This document shows, one piece after another, positions 15,419-24,013 of a DNA stretch of 30,288 bases. Every line of letters starts with the position of its first letter. The first letter of the stretch is position 1. Under the pieces are notes generated by a model. It saw only the letters and a list, made by a program, of their open reading frames with translations, was not told the origin of the DNA and did no database searches. A program made the position numbers and the translations under genes. The stretch is from positions 1 through 30,288 of the forward strand of contig JALNZV010000022.1 of assembly GCA_023229175.1 (NCBI GenBank), in the 5' to 3' direction. Source of the stretch: Tissierellaceae bacterium (GTDB taxonomy: Bacteria; Bacillota; Clostridia; Tissierellales; Tissierellaceae).

Positions 15419-17419
15419 ATGAGAAATAATAGAGTATTAAAATGGTTTGACAACAATATTTACCTAGTAGTCATAGGAGGATTAGTGATTATCTTAGGGC
15501 TCTTTCAACCTATTTTAGGTGCCATAGGCGGACTTTTACTAGGGTATCTAATATTTCACAATGTAAAGAATATGCACAGGAAAGAGCAAGAATTTACAAG
15601 ATATGTGGAGAGCCTATCCAATGAATTCGAATCCGCAACAAAACATGCCATATTTAATATGCCTTTTCCACTTATTATAGTAGATGAAAAGGGTAGTGTA
15701 AATTGGTATAATACGCCATTTCTTAAAATGATAGGGGAAGACGACATATTGCATAAAAGCATATTAGATATCGTGCCTGAGCTGAATATCGACCCCATAT
15801 TAAAAGGTGAATCTACAGAGGCATTAGATGTTAAATATAAGGATAAAAACTATAAAGTATATCCGAACTTTGTAGACACTAAAAAGGCTAGCAGTATCGA
15901 CAATACAATTATAATGCTCTATTGGGTAGATAATACAGAGTTTGTACAACTGTCGCAAAGATATGATAATGAAAAATTGGTAATAGCTTTGGTCTATGTG
16001 GATAACTACGATGACGTAAGAAATAGCACACCTGATATAAATAGACCCTTGGTAATGGCAGAAATAGATAAAAATATAAATACATATTTTTCTAAATACA
16101 ATGGAATTACAAGAAAATACGAAAACGACAAATACTTTATTGTAATAGAGAATTCGGGTTTTAAAAGCATTGAAACGAAGAAGTTTGATATATTAGACCA
16201 TATGAGAGAACTGAGTCTAGGCAATACAATACCGATTACCCTCAGTATGGGAGTAGGGGCTGATGGCAATAATCCCTTTAACTCCTATGAAAAAGCCCTA
16301 GCTTCCATAGATATTGCATTGGGTAGGGGCGGAGATCAAGCAGTAGTCCAAATCGGAACAGGACTTAGCTTCTACGGAGGCAGAACAAAAGCTGTAGAAA
16401 AGCGAAACAAAGTAAAAGCCAGAGTCATAGGATACGCCCTGAGGCAGCTGATAGATCAGGCAGACAGAGTATTTGTAATGGGCCATAAAAACCCTGATAT
16501 GGATTCACTTGGAGCGGGAATTGGAGTACTTAGGGCAATTAAAGACAGACAAAAGGAAGGCTTCATAGTCCTAAGGGGAGAAAACCCATCCATAAAAAAT
16601 ATATATGAGAGAATGAGCAAGGAACAGCCTGAGCTTTTAAACAATATCTTATCTCCGGATGAGGCAATGGATTTAGCCAACGAAGACTCCTTGATGATAG
16701 TAGTTGACAATCACAAGCCTAGCTTTACAGAAGAACCTCAGTTGTTGGATATTGTAAACAAGGTGGTAGTTATAGATCACCACAGGAGGGGAGTGGAGTT
16801 TATAAAGGACCCTGTATTGACATATTTAGAGCCCTATGCATCTTCCACTTGCGAGTTGGTGACAGAGGTATTGTCCTATATGAGCGATAGAATTAACCTG
16901 ACAAAATTTGAAGCAGAGGCTTTACTTGCGGGTATCACCGTAGATACAAAAAACTTTAGTTTCCAGACAGGGGTAAGGACCTTCGAGGCAGCATCTACAC
17001 TGAAACGTGCAGGAGCAGATACTACCATTGTGAGGCAATTATTTAGGGATGATTTCAACACATTTATATATAAGGCAGAGGTCATTAGATCCTCTAAGAT
17101 AGTCTATGGTACAATTGCTATAGGAAGGCTGGAAACTGAAATGGAAGACTCCATATTAATAGCAGCCCAGGCAGCCAACGAGCTCTTAAATATAAACGGA
17201 GTGGAGGCGTCATTTGTAATGACATATATCAACAACAAAATTCATATAAGCGGCAGATCCTTAGGGAATATAAGTGCTCAGCTTATATTGGAAAAGCTCG
17301 GGGGAGGCGGGCATCTAACCAGTGCAGGGGCCCAACTGGACAATTTAAACATGGACGAAGTAGAAAAGATACTTATAAATACCGTTGACGAATATTTAAA
17401 GGAAGGTGAAGAAGAATGA
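15419..17419 (+). CDS. gdpP: Cyclic-di-AMP phosphodiesterase, GdpP family
   Basis: 666 residues, full length for GdpP/YybT. Two membrane spans lie at about 14-50, a PAS-like domain at about 80-165, and a degenerate GGDEF domain around 170-310. The DHH domain has GHKNPDMDS at 355-363 and the DHH triad at 453-455. The DHHA1 end has GGGGH at 628-632. All metal-binding residues are present, so it should hydrolyse c-di-AMP to pApA, which controls potassium and osmolyte transport and wall state. AAGGGGGAT precedes the ATG. Its last four bases overlap the rplI start (ATGA). Confidence 0.96.
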   Translation: MRNNRVLKWFDNNIYLVVIGGLVIILGLFQPILGAIGGLLLGYLIFHNVKNMHRKEQEFTRYVESLSNEFESATKHAIFNMPFPLIIVDEKGSVNWYNTPFLKMIGEDDILHKSILDIVPELNIDPILKGESTEALDVKYKDKNYKVYPNFVDTKKASSIDNTIIMLYWVDNTEFVQLSQRYDNEKLVIALVYVDNYDDVRNSTPDINRPLVMAEIDKNINTYFSKYNGITRKYENDKYFIVIENSGFKSIETKKFDILDHMRELSLGNTIPITLSMGVGADGNNPFNSYEKALASIDIALGRGGDQAVVQIGTGLSFYGGRTKAVEKRNKVKARVIGYALRQLIDQADRVFVMGHKNPDMDSLGAGIGVLRAIKDRQKEGFIVLRGENPSIKNIYERMSKEQPELLNNILSPDEAMDLANEDSLMIVVDNHKPSFTEEPQLLDIVNKVVVIDHHRRGVEFIKDPVLTYLEPYASSTCELVTEVLSYMSDRINLTKFEAEALLAGITVDTKNFSFQTGVRTFEAASTLKRAGADTTIVRQLFRDDFNTFIYKAEVIRSSKIVYGTIAIGRLETEMEDSILIAAQAANELLNINGVEASFVMTYINNKIHISGRSLGNISAQLILEKLGGGGHLTSAGAQLDNLNMDEVEKILINTVDEYLKEGEEE

Positions 17420-17862
17420 AAGTAATACTGTTGAAGGACGTTAAAGGATTGGGAAAGGCAGGAGATTTAGTCAATGCCAAGGATGGATATGCCAGGAATT
17501 TTTTACTGCCAAAGGGAAATGCAGTAGAGGCAACATCTGCCAATTTAAAAAAATGGAAAGAAGACAAGGCCAAAGAAGAGACTAAAAAAGAAAAAGAGCA
17601 TGAAGATGCCTTAGACTTAAAAAAGAAAATAGAAGAGATTACAGTTGTCATCGAAGGCAAGGCAGGAGAAGGAGGAAGGCTATTTGGCTCCATAACTTCT
17701 AAGGACATTGCAGATGGATTGAAATCCCAACACAATATTGACATAGATAGAAGGAAAATTGAACTGAAAGATAATATCAAAGTACTAGGTGCTAATCAAG
17801 TAGATGTGAGAGTCTATGCAGAATTGGTGGCCAAGCTAAATATTATGGTAAAGGAACAATAA
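17416..17862 (+). CDS. rplI: 50S ribosomal protein L9
   Basis: 148 residues, the usual length, starting MKVILLKDVKGLGKAGDLV with GYARNFLLPKGNAVEAT, the L9 signature, then a long charged helix and a C-terminal domain with GRLFGSITSKDIADGLK. It binds 23S rRNA. It is translationally coupled to gdpP by an ATGA overlap, with GAAGGTGA upstream, and lies 25 bases before dnaB. Confidence 0.97.
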   Translation: MKVILLKDVKGLGKAGDLVNAKDGYARNFLLPKGNAVEATSANLKKWKEDKAKEETKKEKEHEDALDLKKKIEEITVVIEGKAGEGGRLFGSITSKDIADGLKSQHNIDIDRRKIELKDNIKVLGANQVDVRVYAELVAKLNIMVKEQ

Positions 17863-17887
17863 GGAGCTGATTCAAATAGAAACTCAA

Positions 17888-19210
17888 ATGGCAATCGGGC
17901 GAATTCCTCCCCATAGCTTAGAAGCTGAGCAATCAGTTCTGGGCTCCATGATTTTAAATAAGGAGGCCATAAATACCTCCATAGAAATAATAAGACCTGA
18001 TGATTTTTATAAGGAAGCAAATAAGGAGATATTTGAGGCCATTGTGATATTATTTAATAAAAACGAACCCGTTGACCTAATTACCTTGTCGGAGGAATTA
18101 AAAAGGCGAGGCACATTGGAGAATATAGGGGGCGTTACTTATCTTGCCAATTTATCCAGTGGAGTAGCTACCACAGCCAATGTAAAATACTATTGTAAAA
18201 TAGTAGAGGAAAAGTCTATACTGAGGAGACTAATTAAGTCAAGCGATGAGGTAATGGTCAGTTCCTATGAAGATGCAGAGGAAGTAAATGTCATAATCGA
18301 AAAGGCAGAAAAATCCATATTCGATATAACTCAGGGAAGGCATAGAGATGGATTTTCCCCCCTAAATGAAGTACTTTTGAGGAGTTTCTCTCAAATAGAG
18401 GAAAGAGCTGCAAATCAAGGGGCATTGACGGGGGTTACTACTGGATTTGTAGATTTAGATCAAAAACTTTCAGGACTGCAAAAATCGGATTTGGTACTTT
18501 TGGCAGCCAGGCCATCCATGGGAAAAACTGCCCTTGCCCTGAATATAGCTACAAATGCAGCCTTAAAGGGCAATGCAAAAGTGGCCATGTTCTCCCTTGA
18601 AATGTCCAAGGAACAATTAGTTCAGAGGATGATATCAGCCACAGCCCATGTGGACCTCCAGAAAATAATTTCGGGAAGGCTGACAGAGGAAGAATGGATT
18701 CAAGTAATTAACTCCATGGGGCCCTTGTCAAAGGCTGAGATTTTCATAGACGATACTGCAGGGATATCCCTTATGGAAATGAAAGCAAAGAGCAGAAGAT
18801 TGATGATAGAAAAAGGTTTAGACCTGATACTAATAGACTACTTACAGCTAATGCAAATGGAAGGCAGAGTGGAAAACAGGCAGCAAGAAATATCTGCCAT
18901 ATCGAGGGGATTAAAGGCCCTGGCTAAGGAAATGGAATGTCCTGTAGTTGCCCTATCACAGCTAAGTCGTGCACCAGAGCTAAGGTCAGACCATAGACCC
19001 ATACTATCGGACCTCAGGGAATCTGGAGCCATAGAACAAGATGCAGACGTGGTTTTATTCCTCTACAGGGACGACTACTACAACGAAGACTCGGAAAAGA
19101 AAAACATAGGAGAAGTAATCATAGCAAAACACAGAAATGGACCCACAGGTAATTTAGATCTAGTATTTAAAAAGGAGTTTACAAAGTTTGTCAATATGGC
19201 AAGGGAATAA
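17888..19210 (+). CDS. dnaB: Replicative DNA helicase DnaB
   Basis: 440 residues. The N-terminal domain begins RIPPHSLEAEQSVLGSMIL. The RecA-like C-terminal domain has Walker A ARPSMGKT at 207-214, Walker B LDLILIDYLQLM near 310-321 and SRAPELRSDHRPILSDLRES with the arginine-finger region. It unwinds DNA at the replication fork, loaded here probably by DnaC. The start is odd: ATG at 17888 is preceded by AAGGAG 21 bases away, too far for normal use. In-frame ATA (17876) or ATT (17870) would be better placed but are rare starts. It may be coupled to rplI translation. Confidence 0.96.
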   Translation: MAIGRIPPHSLEAEQSVLGSMILNKEAINTSIEIIRPDDFYKEANKEIFEAIVILFNKNEPVDLITLSEELKRRGTLENIGGVTYLANLSSGVATTANVKYYCKIVEEKSILRRLIKSSDEVMVSSYEDAEEVNVIIEKAEKSIFDITQGRHRDGFSPLNEVLLRSFSQIEERAANQGALTGVTTGFVDLDQKLSGLQKSDLVLLAARPSMGKTALALNIATNAALKGNAKVAMFSLEMSKEQLVQRMISATAHVDLQKIISGRLTEEEWIQVINSMGPLSKAEIFIDDTAGISLMEMKAKSRRLMIEKGLDLILIDYLQLMQMEGRVENRQQEISAISRGLKALAKEMECPVVALSQLSRAPELRSDHRPILSDLRESGAIEQDADVVLFLYRDDYYNEDSEKKNIGEVIIAKHRNGPTGNLDLVFKKEFTKFVNMARE

Positions 19211-19211
19211 G

Positions 19212-19252
19212 GCAATGCACAATGCACAATTCACAATTGCGTGTTGTGCATT
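19212..19252. repeat. Short inverted and tandem repeat element between dnaB and the acetyltransferase gene
   Basis: AATGCACAA (19221-19229) pairs perfectly with TTGTGCATT (19244-19252). The left arm is tandemly doubled as CAATGCACAATGCACAATTC. The motif resembles small interspersed elements found between genes of many bacteria. Whether it is multicopy cannot be told here. Confidence 0.5.
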
Positions 19253-19278
19253 ATCAATTACATAACGGAGTGATATAT

Positions 19279-19887
19279 ATGAAAATAAAAGGGGCTAGAG
19301 TAACCATAGAAGACTTAAGACTAGACCATGTATTTCAAATGAGCAGATGGGGGAAACACGACAATCCCCTGCTTGGTGACTATAACTTTCCAGATTTATC
19401 TGCAAGGGAAGTAACTAAATGGTATGGAATGAAGGTAAATAGTGTTTTTAATAAATACTTTAGCATTAGAAATGAAGACGGCGAATTAATCGGATATATG
19501 GGAATAAAGGATATAAAGTTCATTAGGCGAAATTCTACTTTAGGCATTGTCTTAGACCCCAATTATATAAATAAAGGTTATGGAACTGAAATATTAGATA
19601 CATTTTTATTATATTACTTTACTGAGATGAAGATGCGAAAGATGATATTAGAGGTGGCAGAGTTCAATAAAAGGGCCTATAGGGTATATGAAAAAATTGG
19701 ATTTCGCCCAGTCGGATATTATTTAGATGAATTTTACAACCATGAATTAGATTTAAGTAATCCCCATTATTTGGAACATAAATCTTCTTTTGTAATAGAT
19801 GGCAAAAAGATATATAATTATATCTACAAAATGGTTATTGAGAAAAAGGGATTTTTTTCCCTGAGAAGCAAAAGAGAGACAATATAG
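19279..19887 (+). CDS. GNAT-family N-acetyltransferase
   Basis: 202 residues of the GNAT fold (RimJ/RimL-like): KGARVTIEDLRLDHVFQM at the start, GYMGIKDIKFIRR, the acetyl-CoA motif LGIVLDPNYINKGYGTE near 85-101, and VAEFNKRAYRVYEKIGFRPV. The substrate is unknown. CGGAGTG seven bases before the ATG at 19279 decides the start; the open frame extends upstream but through the repeat element. It lies 11 bases before dnaD and may be co-transcribed with it. Confidence 0.88.
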   Translation: MKIKGARVTIEDLRLDHVFQMSRWGKHDNPLLGDYNFPDLSAREVTKWYGMKVNSVFNKYFSIRNEDGELIGYMGIKDIKFIRRNSTLGIVLDPNYINKGYGTEILDTFLLYYFTEMKMRKMILEVAEFNKRAYRVYEKIGFRPVGYYLDEFYNHELDLSNPHYLEHKSSFVIDGKKIYNYIYKMVIEKKGFFSLRSKRETI

Positions 19888-19898
19888 GAGTTGATCGT

Positions 19899-20984
19899 AT
19901 GAGCTTCACCTTAGAGACAACAGATATGGATTTAGGGGATACACCCATAGAGAATATATTTATAAACGATTTTATGCCCATGGCAAATGGCACCTATGTA
20001 AAGGTGTATTTATTGGGATATAAATACGCCCACGACAGAGACGAAAAACTGGACATAACAAATCAAATAATAGCAAAACATTTGGAAATCCCCTTAGAAG
20101 ACGTATTACACGCATGGGACTTTTGGGAGAAAAAAGGAATAATAAAAAAACTAGACATAAAAGAAGAAAACAAACACGATTACAAAGTAAAGTTTTTAAA
20201 CCTAAAACAGCTTTATATAAAAAACAACCTTAGGGTATTCGGATTAAAAGATAAGGAGAAAAAGACCATAGGGCCAAAAGACCTTATAGACGCAAATCAA
20301 ATACCTATTATAAATCAAATGTTTAATGCCATTGACGACATAATGAGAAGGCAGACAGTAGTCGTAGAGAAGCAAAAAATACTATCATGGATAGAAGACT
20401 ATAATATGAACCCCGATGTCATAGAGAAGGCATTTAGATACGGAGTAGAGAGAAAAGGCGTAAGAAACATTAACTATATAGAGGGAATAATAAGGAATTG
20501 GTATGACAACGGCCTTACAAATATGGATGCAGTACTTGAGTATTTCAAGACTCAAGACGAAAGATATTATAGGTATCAAAGGGTCCTTAGGGCATTGGGA
20601 ATGGACCACAGATCTCCAACTGAAAAGGAGATGAGGGTCATAGACAATTGGTTTGACGGATATAAGTTTTCCATGGAAGTAGTACTAAAGGGATGCGAAG
20701 GTTCCTCAAAGGTGGCAAATCCCAATATAAACTACATAGAAGGCATTTTATCATCTTGGCATAAAAAAGGAATAACTACAGTAGAAGACATAGAGGAAAA
20801 AGATAAGCCATTGGAAAAAAAGACTTTCACTACATCAAAACCCACACAAAAGAAGGGAAGCCCCATAAAGACAAGATTCCACAACTTTGAGCAGAGATCT
20901 GATAAATACACGGCTGAGGAGCTGGAGGACATAGCAAAGAGGAAAAGGGAAAGCTATAAACAAAGAGTAAAGGGAGAAGCGTAA
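19899..20984 (+). CDS. Primosome protein DnaD-like, with two C-terminal DnaD domains
   Basis: 361 residues. Residues 15-115 form a winged-helix-like N-terminus. Two copies of the DnaD/DnaB_2 helical domain follow, recognised by INYIEGIIRNWYDNGLT at 191-207 and INYIEGILSSWHKKGIT at 277-293. A basic, low-complexity tail is next, then a final helix (YTAEELEDIAKRKRESY). The protein would act in replication restart or initiation, with DnaC. AGGAG precedes the ATG, and dnaC follows with no gap. The domain duplication makes it longer than the single-domain DnaD of Bacillus. Confidence 0.9.
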   Translation: MSFTLETTDMDLGDTPIENIFINDFMPMANGTYVKVYLLGYKYAHDRDEKLDITNQIIAKHLEIPLEDVLHAWDFWEKKGIIKKLDIKEENKHDYKVKFLNLKQLYIKNNLRVFGLKDKEKKTIGPKDLIDANQIPIINQMFNAIDDIMRRQTVVVEKQKILSWIEDYNMNPDVIEKAFRYGVERKGVRNINYIEGIIRNWYDNGLTNMDAVLEYFKTQDERYYRYQRVLRALGMDHRSPTEKEMRVIDNWFDGYKFSMEVVLKGCEGSSKVANPNINYIEGILSSWHKKGITTVEDIEEKDKPLEKKTFTTSKPTQKKGSPIKTRFHNFEQRSDKYTAEELEDIAKRKRESYKQRVKGEA

Positions 20985-21968
20985 ATGTATAAAAAAATAT
21001 TAAAGGAACTGTCAATTGAATACGAGAAAAAAAGGGATAGACATAAGAGGGAGCAGGCCATTAGAAGGGAAAAGGTCTACAGAGATATCCCTGCCATCAA
21101 AAGAATTGACGAGGAAATATTTAAGGCAGGTATCTCTATGTCTAAAAACATACTTGGTAACCCTGGCAATTATGAGAAGACAGTAAAAAAAGCCAAGGAT
21201 ACCATAGAAAAGTTGAGGATGGAAAAAGCCTATTTGATGACAGAATCCAATATACCCATGGACTATATGGACATTAAATACGATTGCCCTATATGTGAAG
21301 ATAGGGGATATTTAGAGGACGGAAGCCGATGCAATTGCCTAAAGCAAGCCATAGTATCCAGAACATATAAGATGTCAAATATGGAAAAAATGCTCCAAAA
21401 AGAAAACTTTCAAACCTTTAATATCGACGTATTTAAAGACGAACCCTTTGAAAACGAAAGCCTGACGCCTAGGCAAAATATGATAGAAATAGCGGGAATG
21501 GCAGAGGGATTCATAAACAACTTTGACGAGGATAATGGAGAAAACCTATTGTTTTATGGGACTACAGGCCTTGGGAAAACATTTCTCAGCAATTGTATAG
21601 CAAAGTCCCTGCTGGATAAAAATAAAATAGTAATATATCAAACGGCCTTCACCATATTGGAAATAATAGAAAGCCATAGGTTTAGAAGGAACAGCAGCGG
21701 ATTTGACGACAACCAATACAATTTGCTATTTGAAGCGGATTTATTGATTATAGACGATTTGGGCACAGAAGTAGCCAATACATTCACCAATGCAGAGATA
21801 TTTAATATAGTAAATACTAGGATATTGGGCAGCAAAAAAACCATAGTATCGACAAACTTAACACCTAAGGAAATATCAGAGATTTATACAGATAGAGTAT
21901 TTTCAAGGATTTTAGATAAATTTATTCCCCTTAAATTTTATGGACATGATCTGAGATTTGAGCATTAG
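20985..21968 (+). CDS. dnaC: Helicase loader, DnaC/DnaI-type ATPase
   Basis: 327 residues. The charged N-terminal helices, about 1-90, bind the helicase in relatives. A zinc-binding knuckle has C101, C104, C116 and C118. The AAA+ domain has Walker A GTTGLGKT at 192-199, Walker B LLIIDDLGTE near 253-262, and sensor STNLTPKEI. It loads DnaB on DNA. AGGGAG lies upstream of the ATG, which follows the dnaD stop codon directly. DnaI is an alternative name in Bacillus. Confidence 0.93.
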   Translation: MYKKILKELSIEYEKKRDRHKREQAIRREKVYRDIPAIKRIDEEIFKAGISMSKNILGNPGNYEKTVKKAKDTIEKLRMEKAYLMTESNIPMDYMDIKYDCPICEDRGYLEDGSRCNCLKQAIVSRTYKMSNMEKMLQKENFQTFNIDVFKDEPFENESLTPRQNMIEIAGMAEGFINNFDEDNGENLLFYGTTGLGKTFLSNCIAKSLLDKNKIVIYQTAFTILEIIESHRFRRNSSGFDDNQYNLLFEADLLIIDDLGTEVANTFTNAEIFNIVNTRILGSKKTIVSTNLTPKEISEIYTDRVFSRILDKFIPLKFYGHDLRFEH

Positions 21969-21987
21969 CTTCGAAAGGAGGAGTTAT

Positions 21988-22512
21988 ATGGATGCCAACG
22001 AGAGAAGAGAAGAGATAATAAGGACCTTGAAAATGGCACAGGGACCAATTAAAGGCACAGATTTATCAGAAAAACTTAAAGTCAGTAGACAGGTTATAGT
22101 ACAGGATATAGCCATATTGAGAGCCAAAGGCGAAGATATATTAGCAACTCCTCAAGGTTATATAATTCCCAAACCCTTTAAAGGGAAAGCCATTACAAGG
22201 ACCATAGCATGTGTACACCAAAGTAATAAGGAAATAGAAGATGAACTTAAGACAATAGTAGATTTGGGGGGAAGGATAATCGATGTCATAGTGGAGCACC
22301 CCTTATACGGCGAAATAAAGTCCCAACTACAAATAGGCTCTAGGCACGACTTAGAGCTGTTTATGGATAGCCTGGAAAAGACCAATGCAGAGCCTTTATC
22401 CTCCTTAACTGGGGGAGTCCATCTCCATACAATTGAGGTAGAAGATGAAAAGGCCCTTGAAAGAATAAAAAATGCCTTACTAGGGAAAAACTACTTGATA
22501 AAGGAAGACTAA
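21988..22512 (+). CDS. niaR: NiaR-like niacin-responsive repressor with a 3H domain
   Basis: 174 residues. The N-terminal HTH (IKGTDLSEKLKVSRQVIVQD, 21-40) is of the winged type. The C-terminal 3H domain carries conserved histidines at 77, 104 (EHPLYGEI), 120 (SRHDLELF), 145 and 147 (GGVHLHTIE), which bind metal in the family. NiaR represses genes for NAD synthesis and niacin uptake when niacin is present. AAGGAGGAG precedes the ATG. It lies 19 bases after dnaC and upstream of an EIIC-like membrane protein, the likely target given a palindrome between them. Confidence 0.88.
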   Translation: MDANERREEIIRTLKMAQGPIKGTDLSEKLKVSRQVIVQDIAILRAKGEDILATPQGYIIPKPFKGKAITRTIACVHQSNKEIEDELKTIVDLGGRIIDVIVEHPLYGEIKSQLQIGSRHDLELFMDSLEKTNAEPLSSLTGGVHLHTIEVEDEKALERIKNALLGKNYLIKED

Positions 22513-22545
22513 AGTGGTATATTTATATTTGGTAGTGACAAGACA

Positions 22546-22559
22546 GGTGTAAATACACC
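22546..22559. promoter_or_regulatory. Candidate operator palindrome upstream of the EIIC-like gene
   Basis: GGTGTAAATACACC has 5-bp arms around AAAT and lies just before the ribosome binding site of the next gene. It is preceded by GACAAGACA. It might be bound by the NiaR-like repressor, but I could not match it to the published motif from memory. Confidence 0.35.
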
Positions 22560-22577
22560 ATATTGAGGAGTGATTTT

Positions 22578-23597
22578 GTGGCAAAGAAAAAAAGTGGAAT
22601 ACGAAACTATTTTGTCAAGGTGCTCAACGGCATGGCATTGGGGCTTTTTTCATCTTTACTTATTGGATTAATTACTAAGCAGCTTGGTACATTGTTAAAT
22701 ATACAAGCACTTATAAACTTTGGGAATGTAGCCCAAAAATTAATGGGGCCTGCCATAGGAGCAGGTGTGGCCTATAGCGTAGGTGCACCGCCCCTTGGAA
22801 TATTTGCTTCAGTAGCAGTTGGAGCCATAGGTGCAGGCAGTATAGTATTTGACGGTGCAACTGCCATAATAAATACAGGGGAACCTGTAGGGGCCTTTGT
22901 AGCGGCTCTAGTGGCAGCGGAGTTTTCAAAATTAATAGGCGGGAAAACTAAGGTGGATATCGTATTAGTTCCCCTTGCTACCATTATAGTCGGTGGCTTC
23001 GTCGGACAATATATAGGACCCTATATGTCCATGATAATGAATTTCTTTGGCAGCATAATAAATACAGCTACGGAAATGCACCCAGTACCCATGGGTATAA
23101 TAGTATCCGTCGTCATGGGCATAGTATTGACCCTGCCCATTAGCTCTGCAGCTCTAGCCATTTCCCTAGGACTGTCAGGACTTGCCGCAGGTGCCAGTGT
23201 AGTAGGATGTGCAGCCAATATGATAGGCTTTGCAGTGGCATCTTATAGGGAAAACGGCATAGGAGGTTTCATAGCTCAGGGAATTGGCACCTCAATGCTG
23301 CAAGTACCAAATATAGTGAAGAATCCCCTTATCTGGATACCTGCCATAGTGTCTTCTGCCATATTGGGACCCATATCCACTAGGCTATTGCAGATGGAAA
23401 GCGATATGATAGGTGCAGGCATGGGAACCAGCGGCCTAGTAGGGCAGTTTGCCACCATTGATGTAATGGGGGGAACTACAAAGACATTGATACTAATACT
23501 TCTTATGCACTTTATATTGCCAGGATTAATATCCTTTGGAGTATCGGAGTGGATGAGGAAAAGAGGTTTTATTAAATTAGGGGACATGAAATTATAA
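22578..23597 (+). CDS. PTS_EIIC_2-type membrane protein (EIIC-like transporter)
   Basis: 339 residues with about ten membrane segments and the glycine/alanine-rich pattern of the PTS_EIIC_2 family, including MGPAIGAGVAYSVGAPPLG, INTGEPVGAFVAALVAAEF and PVPMGIIVSVVMGIVLTLP. No EIIA or EIIB domain or gene is present, so classical sugar phosphorylation is unlikely. GAGGAG lies seven bases before GTG at 22578, which is taken as the start; an in-frame TTG at 22563 overlaps the site. It follows the NiaR-like gene and could be a vitamin or precursor transporter, an inference from position only. Confidence 0.8.
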   Translation: MAKKKSGIRNYFVKVLNGMALGLFSSLLIGLITKQLGTLLNIQALINFGNVAQKLMGPAIGAGVAYSVGAPPLGIFASVAVGAIGAGSIVFDGATAIINTGEPVGAFVAALVAAEFSKLIGGKTKVDIVLVPLATIIVGGFVGQYIGPYMSMIMNFFGSIINTATEMHPVPMGIIVSVVMGIVLTLPISSAALAISLGLSGLAAGASVVGCAANMIGFAVASYRENGIGGFIAQGIGTSMLQVPNIVKNPLIWIPAIVSSAILGPISTRLLQMESDMIGAGMGTSGLVGQFATIDVMGGTTKTLILILLMHFILPGLISFGVSEWMRKRGFIKLGDMKL

Positions 23598-23765
23598 TTT
23601 GTAAAAGTTAATGTTTTGACGATTGTTTATGTGGTATATATAAGCAAGGAAGTAAAACTTCCTATACTGAAGATAAAATATATAAAATACAAAAGAGAAG
23701 AAAGTAGTCATTGGAAAGTCGCATTAGATTTTCTAATGGCTACTTTGCTTTATTTGCTCTTACCC
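23598..23765. other. Intergenic stretch with a nested inverted repeat
   Basis: Between the EIIC-like gene and the serS promoter I see no convincing gene. A 12-bp inverted repeat (23701-23712 with 23735-23746, one G-T pair) encloses a 7-bp hairpin, CATTAGA/TCTAATG (23722-23738). The two compete for bases 23735-23738. A T-rich stretch follows. It may terminate the EIIC transcript. A smaller hairpin, GGAAGT/ACTTCC, lies near 23650. Confidence 0.4.
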
Positions 23766-23794
23766 TTGACAATAGGGACTATTATGGCTATAAT
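23766..23794 (+). promoter_or_regulatory. Promoter of the serS T-box transcript
   Basis: TTGACA (23766-23771) and TATAAT (23789-23794), both perfect consensus, are 17 bases apart. The expected start point near 23801 gives a leader of about 210 bases. Confidence 0.85.
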
Positions 23795-23826
23795 ATCTTT
23801 AATTGAATACAGTGGCAATGAAGGGA

Positions 23827-23993
23827 AATAGTAAATGTGTAGCTTTTGCAGAGAGCCAATGGCAGGTGCAAATTGGTAAAGTAAAACATTGAATCCAGCC
23901 TGGAGCCTATAAATCTTAAGTGAGCCTTTTGGCTAACTAGGGTGGCAACGCGGGTAACTCTCGTCCCTAATATTGTGGGATTGAGAGTTTTAT
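23827..23993 (+). promoter_or_regulatory. Serine T-box riboswitch of serS
   Basis: The leader has the T-box order. Stem I contains AGAGAGCC (23850-23857) and GGTGCAAATTGG. The specifier loop reads GAA-TCC-A, with the serine codon UCC at 23894-23896. The T-box core is AGGGTGGCAACGCGGG at 23939-23954. Its UGGC can pair with the acceptor end of tRNA-Ser, whose discriminator base is G. AGGG there and CCCT at 23965-23968 form the antiterminator. The competing terminator pairs 23956-23962 with 23983-23989, followed by a T run. Uncharged tRNA-Ser would favour read-through into serS. Confidence 0.93.
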
Positions 23994-24013
23994 TATTTTA
24001 AGGAGGGAAAGAG

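Noticed and set aside
23616..23831. A possible 71-residue single-span membrane protein between the EIIC-like gene and serS.
   Set aside because: It has a TTG start without a ribosome binding site. The full-consensus serS promoter and a nested inverted repeat lie inside it, and its end runs into the T-box leader. It is probably not a gene, though a short version cannot be excluded.
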